In this document: piece after piece, positions 57,437 through 64,000 of the stretch | How positions within the stretch are numbered: the first letter of the stretch is position 1 | How the letters are laid out: every line of letters starts with the position of its first letter | From: Omphiscola glabra | Lineage: Eukaryota; Mollusca; Gastropoda; Lymnaeidae | Assembly (NCBI GenBank): GCA_964017045.1 | Contig: OZ024807.1 | Span: 14,144,941-14,208,940, forward strand | Direction of reading: 5' to 3' | DNA length: 64,000 bases | Made by a program: the position numbers and the translations under genes | Notes under the pieces: generated by a model | What the model was told of the DNA's origin: nothing | The model's database searches: none | The model's input: only the letters and a program-made list of their open reading frames with translations

Positions 57437-57633
57437 CAGTGGTTCTCAACCTTCCTAAAGCCGCGACCCTATAATACAGGTCCTCATGCTGTGGCGACCC
57501 CCCAACCACACAATTATTTGCTTTGCTACTTCATAACTGTAGGGTATATTTGTTTTCCGATGGTCTTAGGCGACCCCTGGAAAAAGGTCGATCGACCCCA
57601 AAGGGGTCGCGACCCGCAGGTTGGGAACCGCTA
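57437..57633 (-). mobile_element. SPIN/URR1-like hAT non-autonomous element
   Basis: Reverse-oriented: begins CAGTGGTTCTCAACCTTCCT, contains CAGGTCCTCATGCTGTGGCG, GCTACTTCATAACTGTAG and CCGATGGTCTTAGGCGACCC, ends GCAGGTTGGGAACCGCTA. Perfect 8-bp duplication CATTAGAG (57429-57436 and 57634-57641). Confidence 0.92.
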
Positions 57634-57641
57634 CATTAGAG

Positions 57642-58203
57642 CCAGCAATCCCCTTCCAGGGACGGCGCTTCTTTTAAAAGTCAAACCCCTCGTCGGATGG
57701 TTCGTGCAGTCTCGCCTTGGTCTATTAGGGAACGGGACGGGGGTAATCTAGATCAGGGATTCTCGTGTTTGTTTTTTTTTTCTTTTGTATTATGGCTCTT
57801 GGAACTTGTTTATTGGGGCTTTGTGTTAAGGGTGTCCTGGAACTTTACCGAAAAAAGTATTCGTTGATTTCATTAAATAAACACGTGTCAGGAGATGGTA
57901 TCTAGTGTTTTAATGAAAGAGTACACCGAAGTGGTCGATGGCCAATAAATGTTTTAGAACCTCTAAAACTTTGATATTTAAAAAAAAAAAATGTTAGAGA
58001 GCATCTGAGTGATTGCCCTTGGAGTATCGCTGGCTTGTCTGAAGTATCGCATGACCGGTCTCACATTTAAAAGAAATACTGGCGATTCCGGTTTTAAAGA
58101 ATGTGTTGGGTTTTATTTTATACGTCATATGACACGAAAGTTAAAGGTCAGCTCCCCCCCCCCCACACACACACACACCCCACCCCCATTCACAATTTTC
58201 CAA
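57642..58203. other. Unique sequence
   Basis: No gene supported; C12 and CA tracts near 58157-58178. Confidence 0.4.
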
Positions 58204-58372
58204 AATAAAGAACTTGAAGAAAGGAAAACTTAAAGAGCTTGAAGAAATGAAAACTTAAAGAGCTTGAAGAAAGGAAAACTTAAAGAGCTTGAAGAAATGA
58301 AAACTTAAAGAGCTTGAAGAAATGAAAACTTAAAGAGGTTAAAGAAAGGAAAACTTAAAGAGCTTGAAGAAA
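58204..58372. repeat. 25-bp minisatellite, about 7 copies
   Basis: The unit contains GAGCTTGAAGAAAGGAAAAC and TTAAA, with GAAATG variants. Confidence 0.95.
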
Positions 58373-59449
58373 GCAAAAAAAAATTATTGAAATTAGAAAG
58401 TAAATTGCTGCAGTAATTCCATCTCATTCTTGATTTCGAATGGACTGATTGCTGTGGCTGTGTGTGTGAGGGGGGGGGGGGGAACAACGGCCAGCTTCAT
58501 TGCAGGAGACAAGAGTTCTGTAACTTTAATGAAGTCCTTCGTGGTGCAAACCGCTTCATTTCCCGCGAAAAGCCGTGTTAATTTTGATAGAGTGGGAAAG
58601 AAACGCGGTTTAACTACTCGTTGACGCCATGTTAGTGACTTCTGTGTGTCATAATAAACTGGTGTCTAAGACACACAGGTTTAATTTAAGCCTCGTAACC
58701 TTTAATTTTTATAATATTGCAACACTGCTGAATATAAATCCCCTTTCCGTCCCACAAACAACCCCAACTGGTCTGATAATAACTAAATTGTGCACAAGTT
58801 TTGCCCCTAATTCTTCTGGAATTTAAATTCTTTCTTTTTTTTTTTTTGTTTTTGTTTACGCCTCGTCTCCAGTGTATGGCAACATCGATCATAGCTGTCT
58901 CATGTCTATGTGCAGGCATTACGCCAGAATGGACACACGTGCAACAGCACCACAAAAATCAACAACATTATGTGTGTAGGTTGTTCGATGATTAATGACT
59001 CTGTATGTGCCTCTGTGTGTGGGTGGGCTGTGGAGGCTGGGGCTGTTATTTTAAGATGTTCATATTAACTGAATCCCCACCATTTCCACCATCTCCATCA
59101 AAGTGTTCGCCATTGGGGTCGGGTGGGGGGGGGGCCTCTTCGTGCAGGTTTCTTTTTAGAGCCAGCAAATACACGAGACCATACTTCTTTAACTTCTATG
59201 GCTCATGTAGATAGTTCAAGTCAACTCTTAGATGGGCAGTCCATCAGTTGTGATTGGAGTCGCTGTTCTTCAAAATTTAGGTCAATCTGTCTTACCGAAA
59301 AAAAAGAAAATCTCTCGCTTCTCGTCCCTCTCCATCACACCATCCATACATCAATCCTATATCCTCTTCTCTCCTTTCTCCAGACACCACTCTCCTCCTA
59401 CGCTCACCTTTCCACCCAATCGTCTAACGACCCCATCTTCTATCCCTCA
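58373..59449. other. Unique sequence, no gene supported
   Basis: G12 near 58470, G9 near 59127, T12 near 58836. Several short frames lack splice signals that I can defend. Confidence 0.35.
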
Positions 59450-59762
59450 ACATTTGCCATTTCTGTCATCAAGATTTGCCATTTTTGTCATCAACGTTTG
59501 CCATTTCTGTCATCAAGATTTGCCATGTCTGTCATCAACGTTTGCCATTTCTGTCATCAACGTTTGCCATTTCTGTCATCAACATTTGCCATTTCTGTCA
59601 TCAACATTTGCCATTTCTGTCATCAACATTTGCCATTTCTGTCATCAACATTTGCCATTTCTGTCATCAACATTTGCCATTTTTGTCATCAACATTTACC
59701 ATTTTTGTCATCAACATTTGCCATTTCTGTCATCAACATTTGCCATTTTGGTCATGAACATG
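59450..59762. repeat. 22-bp minisatellite, about 14 copies
   Basis: The unit contains CATTTGCCATTTCTGTCATC and AA. Frames (FAISVINICHFCHQHLPFLS) are repeat artefacts. Confidence 0.95.
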
Positions 59763-60014
59763 TCGCCAGTAATTAATTTCCTCTCCTCCCATCAGACAAA
59801 CAGATTATCGGACGGGACGACACGGCTAATCCCGTAAGCTACTTGAGTCGAGCGGCTTCAAAGGAAAGGGAAGAACAAATCCAAGTCCACACAAAGCAGC
59901 TTCAAGTTCAGAAGGGGAAAAAAAAAGATTTTTAAAAAAAATTATAATAATTAATACCTTTAAATTTGCTTTACACCGAAAGCCACTTGCATAACTCGTC
60001 AGTTTGATCACTGC
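59763..60014. other. Unique spacer
   Basis: A-rich DNA near 59918-59950. Nothing recognised. Confidence 0.4.
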
Positions 60015-60263
60015 TATATAAAGCAAAAGACTATATAAAGCAAAAGACTATATAAAGCAAAAGACTATATAAAGCAAAAGACTATATAAAGCAAAAGACT
60101 ATATAAAGCAAAAGACTATATAAAGCAAAAGACTATATAAAGCAAAAGACTATATAAAGCAAAAGACTATATAAAGCAAAAGACTATATAAAGCAAAAGA
60201 CTATATAAAGCAAAAGACTATATAAAGCAAAAGACTATATAAAGCAAAAGACTATATAAAGCA
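60015..60263. repeat. 17-bp array ATATAAAGCAAAAGACT, about 15 copies
   Basis: Perfect copies except the last (GCATAATACT). Each unit contains TATATAAAG, a TATA-box-like word, but no gene start follows. Confidence 0.95.
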
Positions 60264-60493
60264 TAATACTAAATTGAATAAGTTTCTAAAACAAGAAAAA
60301 ACCCGATGGCTAAATGTAATTTTAACAGCTGTTCCTTTCCGAAAGATCAATAGCGGCTCTTTTCACGAGTTCATGAACTACGGCGGCACACTGAATATAT
60401 CAATAACGTTTTTTACGGCACGCTGAAATGTTTTGAAAATTTGTATGGTTATTTATGTCCGTGAAGTAATACACACAGACTTCTAACACGGGA
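60264..60493. other. Unique spacer
   Basis: Nothing recognised. Confidence 0.4.
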
Positions 60494-60577
60494 ACAACGT
60501 GTACAGAGCACGGCTGCTTCTACAACGTGTACAGAGCGCCGCTGCTTCTACAACGTGTACAGAGCACCGCTGCTTCT
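60494..60577. repeat. 28-bp repeat, 3 copies
   Basis: CAACGTGTACAGAGCNCCGC followed by TGCTTCTA. Confidence 0.9.
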
Positions 60578-60785
60578 GCGTGAGTTGGTTTTTAAGACCT
60601 GCGTACTCTGGAGCGGCACACCAGCTTACACCTCTGGAACCTGCACACAAACTTCCACCACTATTACGCGGCTTCGTGTCTCCTGCATTTTGTAACATGG
60701 TCCTCGGCTTATTAATTATGAACTAAGAGTTTGCAGCATCAAACACGTTTAACCAGACATTCGTAGGCAGCCATTTTGTTCTTAG

Positions 60786-61035
60786 ACACGCGCGCCGAGA
60801 CTTATGGTTCCGACATTGAACTAGCCGCGTCACAGAGACCCCCCTGGTGTGTCATTATGGAGATGAGCAGCCAAGCCCTGCGCGTCCTGGGGTGGGCGGA
60901 GTTCATTGCCCACCCGTACCGCCTCCACGACATCTTCAACAACAACAGATCTGGAGAGCTGATCTATGACCGGCGCCAAGTCATCAACCTGACGCAGTCA
61001 ACATGCATTGATGACGTAGTCGTCAATGTTTACAA
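60786..61035 (+). CDS. Unassigned gene, internal exon 1 of 3 seen
   Basis: The acceptor is CATTTTGTTCTTAG (AG at 60784-60785) and the donor is ACAA|GTGAGA at 61036. The 83-codon frame reads TRAETYGSDIELAASQ, then CVIMEMSSQALRVLGWAEFI, and continues to DDVVVNVY, leaving two bases (AA) for the next exon. Composition is that of a globular protein with no repeats, unlike nearly every other frame in the window. There is an in-frame ATG at 60857, but upstream signals favour an internal exon; if it is the first coding exon, translation would start at MEMSS. I do not recognise the protein family. Intron 1 carries a hAT copy at 61102-61296. Plus-strand gene; the 5' part was not located upstream. Confidence 0.8.
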
Positions 61036-61101
61036 GTGAGACGCTCCCACTTCTTTGTGTGTGTGTGTGTACGTGTGCATGTGTGTGAGGACGTGCGTGC
61101 G

Positions 61102-61296
61102 CAGAGGCGTAGCGAGGGAGGTCAGGGGGGGGCGGGGATAGATGTCCCTGGGTGCCAGCAAGTTAGGGGCACCAAAATGTGCTTGGGTAAAATTTTATTG
61201 ATGAAAATAATGGGTTGAGAGTTGAAAAAAGAAAAGTGGGGGGCGCTATAAAATGAATCTTGACCCCGGGCGCTAAACAATCTAGCTACGCCTCTG
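61102..61296. mobile_element. hAT-like element, CAGAGGCGTAGC family, intronic
   Basis: Ends CAGAGGCGTAGCGAGG and TAGCTACGCCTCTG; interior ATGTCCCTGGGTGCCAGCA and TTTTATTGATGAAAATAATG. Flanks TGCGTGCG (61094-61101) and TGCGTGTG (61297-61304) match at 7 of 8. It sits in intron 1 of the unassigned gene, in a GT-rich stretch. Confidence 0.88.
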
Positions 61297-61481
61297 TGCG
61301 TGTGCAATCCCTTTTCAAATAGTTATCTGCTTTAATTATTTCCTTAAACACACTGTGTTGCTTTATCGAGAATTGTGTCAACATTAATACTACAAAATGT
61401 AAACATATTTTTGAAGAAAATTTTCTTATTTGTTGCACAAATCGCTCAGCGGTGTTTCAATTTGTTGACGTGTACCTGCAG

Positions 61482-61630
61482 GGATAACGTTGTCCTGACG
61501 ACTTCAACCCAGGACCAGCTGGCCCTCATCCACGACCTGTTCCTCAGGAGGCTGCTGTTGCTGAAGATTACCATCTACCACACGGAGATCTCTAGCAAGT
61601 ATAGCGTGGAGACCGTCAGCATCGTGGAAG
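61482..61630 (+). CDS. Unassigned gene, internal exon 2
   Basis: The acceptor TGTACCTGCAG ends at 61481 and the donor is GAAG|GTCAGT at 61631. With the AA carried over from exon 1 the first codon is AAG, and the frame continues DNVVLTTSTQDQLALIHDLF, LRRLLLLKITIYHTEISSKY, SVETVSIVE, leaving one base (G). The Leu/Arg segment could be an amphipathic helix; no signal peptide or clear membrane segment is visible. Reading past the donor gives GQYWVVVFF and a stop, so failure to splice would truncate the protein. The donor is the first of seven copies in the following array. Confidence 0.85.
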
Positions 61631-61830
61631 GTCAGTACTGGGTGGTTGTTTTTTTTTAAGGTCAGTAGTGGGTGGTGGTATTTTTGAAGGTCAGTACTGG
61701 GTGGTTGTTTTTTTTGAAGGTCAGTAGTGGGTGGTTGTTTTTTTGAAGGTCAGTAGTGGGTGGTGGTTTTTTTGAAGGTCAGTAGTGGGTGGTGGTTTTT
61801 TTGAAGGTCAGTACTGGGTGGTGGTTTCCG
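61627..61830. repeat. 28-30-bp array containing the exon 2 splice donor, 7 copies
   Basis: The unit contains GAAGGTCAGTA(C/G)TGGGTGG followed by T(T/G)G and a T run. The first unit spans the exon 2/intron 2 junction, so GAAG or TAAG|GTCAGTA recurs at about 61631, 61661, 61690, 61719, 61748, 61777 and 61806. Confidence 0.95.
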
Positions 61831-62110
61831 AAGGGCAATGGATGTTTTTTATTTTATTTTCATTTTTAAAGTTTATTTAGGGTGCTTGTTTTAGAATTAA
61901 AGGATGGTAGGGTTGGTGGCTTTGGAAGGTTGGTGGATTTTGAAAAAAAAATGTAGGTAGTGTCGAATTGTGGCCTCGATTTTAATGTTCACAAATAAAT
62001 GTGTCAGGGCAATCGTCTCGCCCCCCCCCCCCCTCGGCCTCTTCACTCAAGTGACCAGGGTTTTCCCCCAGAATTTAATCAAATTCGCTGCCTTCTCTAC
62101 CTTTTGCCAG

Positions 62111-62223
62111 ATGATTTCGCTGTCCTACTCAATGGCCATCACCCTTCCATACGTCAACAGATCAAGTCGGGCTTCCAGGCTTCGATGAGGTATCTCAACA
62201 GAAACCAGCACTTCTGCCTCGAG
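62111..62223 (+). CDS. Unassigned gene, internal exon 3
   Basis: The acceptor TCTACCTTTTGCCAG ends at 62110 and the donor is CGAG|GTTTGT at 62224. Joining G from exon 2 to AT gives GAT, and the frame reads DDFAVLLNGHHPSIRQQIKS and GFQASMRYLNRNQHFCLE, ending in phase 0. The three exons together supply 170 codons with compatible phases 2, 1 and 0. A T36 run (62255-62290) begins 32 bp after the donor; U-rich DNA there can assist weak donors. The next exon was not identified before the window ends. Confidence 0.82.
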
Positions 62224-62253
62224 GTTTGTTCCCAAACGTGTACTCATGATGTT

Positions 62254-62254
<1 letters not shown>

Positions 62255-62290
<36 letters not shown>
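62255..62290. repeat. T36 homopolymer
   Basis: An uninterrupted run of T inside the intron after exon 3. Confidence 0.95.
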
Positions 62291-62292
<2 letters not shown>

Positions 62293-62500
62293 ACACAAGT
62301 TTGTATACAGAACATTGACGCCTCACAGAGTCCACTAAAGTGTTATAAGAAAACAGTGACCAAAAGTAAAGTTGAAGCGGAAACAAAGGTTGACCTAGTT
62401 CCAAGTCAAATTTCACCCCTTCTCCACCCTCCCCCCCCCCCCCACAACCAACCCCCTCGGTCAATCAAGGATTTAAATGTCACGCAATAAAACTCAGCCG

Positions 62501-62689
62501 CTATCCGGGGCCGTGTTCTAACGAGGCTTGATGGAAACGCCAAAATCTCATTTCCACTTTTCTGATAAGGTACTTCAGGTCGGCTGCTGCAGCCTCGTTC
62601 TGATGAATATTGGTCATGTGGTCCTGTCGTCTGCTCTCAGTAGCTCTTAAGTCGTTTTTCTTTTCCCACATGAAGTCATAGACTTGCAA
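62501..62689 (-). CDS. Minus-strand open frame of ordinary composition (weak)
   Basis: The 62-codon frame reads MQVYDFMWEKKNDLRATESR, RQDHMTNIHQNEAAAADLKY and LIRKVEMRFWRFHQ before a TAG stop. It is charged, amphipathic and repeat-free. A TTATTGCAAG acceptor-like site precedes YDFMW, so it could be a terminal exon, a gene on the opposite strand to the unassigned gene, or a relic of a mobile element. No family recognised. Confidence 0.3.
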   Translation of the reverse strand: MQVYDFMWEKKNDLRATESRRQDHMTNIHQNEAAAADLKYLIRKVEMRFWRFHQASLEHGPG

Positions 62690-63242
62690 TAATTAATACT
62701 TTCTTAACTTGAGCTAAACCAGTGGTACTTTAAAAGCGGTGCGATCTTGGACACTATTTGACTTCTTCATCGGCATTATAATTTATAAAGTATACATGTA
62801 TAGGCTAATAATAACATCATGATTAGTTCAGCTTAAGACACATTTAAAAAAAGATATTTAACTTTAACATCTTTAACATAAAGCCATTTAAAAAAAATGA
62901 TTTTTAAATGATTTTTTAAATGATTTTTTTGGATTAAATAGAAATAAAATATCTAGAAAATAGAGTGTATGAAATCGTAATTTAATTTAATGTTTATCCA
63001 GAGTGTGACAACCCCAGCGCGTGACTTCATGTGCAGGATTCCTGGTCGAACGTTTTAGGTTATCTGCCCAAAACTGTTGTCGAAAAAGTTCCCAGGGTCC
63101 AGCGTTCACATTTCTATCAAAACAGGTCAAGGGTTGTCCAAGCTGGTGGTGACTAAAACTTGTGTTTCCCCTTTCATTTAACCCCCCCCCCCCCCAGCCA
63201 CGCCTTTCCTCTTGAAGCCTAAAGATAAATCGGCACAACTGT
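62690..63242. other. AT-rich sequence
   Basis: ATGATTTTTAAATGATTTTT repetition near 62898-62930 and C14 near 63181. No exon recognised, although the unassigned gene may span this region. Confidence 0.4.
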
Positions 63243-63560
63243 ACTAGGAATACTGTAGTCCAGAGTCAGGGAGGAATACTGTAGTCCAGAGTCAGGGAGG
63301 AATACTGTAGTCCAGAGTCAGGGAGGATTACTGTAGTCCAGAGTCAGGGAGGAATACTGTAGTCCAGAGTCAGGGAGGAATACTGTAGTCCAGAGTCAGG
63401 GAGGAATACTGTAGTCCAGAGTCAGGGAGGATTATTGTAGTCCAGAGTCAGGGAGGAAGACTGTAGTCCAGAGACAGAGAGGAAGACTGTAGTCCAGAGT
63501 CAGGGAGGAATACTGTAGTCCAGAGTCAGGGAGGATTACTGTAGTCCAGAGTTAGGGGGG
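63243..63560. repeat. 26-bp minisatellite, about 12 copies
   Basis: The unit contains GAATACTGTAGTCCAGAGTC and AGGGAG. Near-identical copies. Confidence 0.95.
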
Positions 63561-64000
63561 AATGCGGCAATCATGGGTCAGAGAGGTATACGGCAATCCT
63601 GAGTCAGAGATGAATACTGCAATTCTTATTCAGGGAAGAATACTGCAATCCTGAGTCAGAGAGGAATACTGCAACTCTTATTCGGGGAAGAATACTGCAC
63701 TCCTCAGTCAGAGAGGAATACTGCAATTCTTATTCAGGGAAGAATACTGCAATCCTGAGTCAGAGAGGAATACTGCAATTCTTATTCAGGGAAGAATACT
63801 GCAATCCTGAGTCAGAGAGGAATACTACAATCCTGAGTCAGAGAGGAATACTGCAATCCAGAGTCAGAGAGGGATACTGCAATCCTGAGTCAGAGAGGAA
63901 TACTGCAATTCTTATTCAGGGAAGAATGCTGCAATCCTGAGTCAGAGAGGAATACTGCAATTCTTATTCAGGGAAGAATACTGCAATCCTGAGTCAGAGA
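63561..64000. repeat. 26-bp minisatellite with 52-bp higher-order unit, runs off the window
   Basis: Two diverged 26-mers alternate: GAATACTGCAATCCTGAGTC+AGAGAG and GAATACTGCAATTCTTATTC+AGGGAA. It derives from the preceding array and continues past base 64000. Confidence 0.95.

Noticed and set aside
60015..60263. Array of TATATAAAG words upstream of the gene as a promoter cluster
   Set aside because: The words come from a 17-bp repeat, no transcription start or first exon is evident downstream, and exon 1 seen here looks internal.

Overview
This window looks like intergenic and intronic DNA from an animal genome, probably a mollusc and possibly a heterobranch gastropod. There is no operon structure. 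The only well supported coding sequence is split by GT-AG introns, and the DNA is full of eukaryotic transposon remnants: hAT, PIF/Harbinger, pogo/Tigger-like, mariner-like and piggyBac-like elements, and non-LTR retrotransposon tails. The taxon guess is weak. It rests on the mix of elements, mainly SPIN/URR1-like hAT copies, a group known from vertebrates and also reported from the pond snail Lymnaea.

Minisatellites dominate. About 45 tandem arrays with units of about 10 to 64 bp cover roughly a third of the window, about 20 kb by my boundaries. The largest are a 29-to-27 bp array at 3.8-5.5 kb, a 26 bp array at 7.6-8.5 kb, a 31 bp array at 10.0-11.75 kb, a 49 bp array at 32.6-33.6 kb, back-to-back 39 and 25 bp arrays at 35.4-37.0 kb, and a 26 bp array at 37.6-38.6 kb. 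Nearly all long open reading frames are artefacts of these arrays. Runs of 10-20 G or C are also unusually common.

Transposons by region. Six SPIN-like hAT copies lie at 7.3, 30.1, 40.1, 44.4, 54.9 and 57.4 kb, five of them with 8-bp target-site duplications. A second hAT-like family (ends CAGTGGCGTAGC or CAGAGGCGTAGC) is at 14.0, 19.5, 31.9, 42.6 and 61.1 kb. A third (CAGTGTTTCTTTCAG) is at 19.45-19.90 kb. At 16.0-19.26 kb two PIF/Harbinger elements stand end to end and share one TAA; the longer one keeps a transposase fragment. A pogo/Tigger-like element is at 14.7-15.6 kb, a foldback MITE at 41.2 kb, a TA-flanked element at 48.9-49.5 kb and a piggyBac-like MITE at 54.35 kb. Non-LTR retrotransposon 3' ends are at 34.2, 48.2 and 49.8-50.0 kb.

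The one convincing host gene is on the plus strand at 60.8-62.2 kb. Three consecutive internal exons (60786-61035, 61482-61630, 62111-62223) join with consistent phases into 170 codons of ordinary-complexity protein that I could not assign to a family. Its introns hold a hAT copy, a 28-bp array that repeats the exon-2 splice donor seven times, and a T36 tract just after the exon-3 donor. The rest of the gene lies outside the window or was not detected. Two weak minus-strand exon candidates (40842-40937 and 62501-62689) are also listed.

I found no bacterial system, CRISPR array, rRNA or intact tRNA. The observations most worth following are the repeated splice donor, the minisatellite born inside a SPIN-like element, the paired Harbinger insertion, and a dispersed family carrying a hammerhead-ribozyme-like core.
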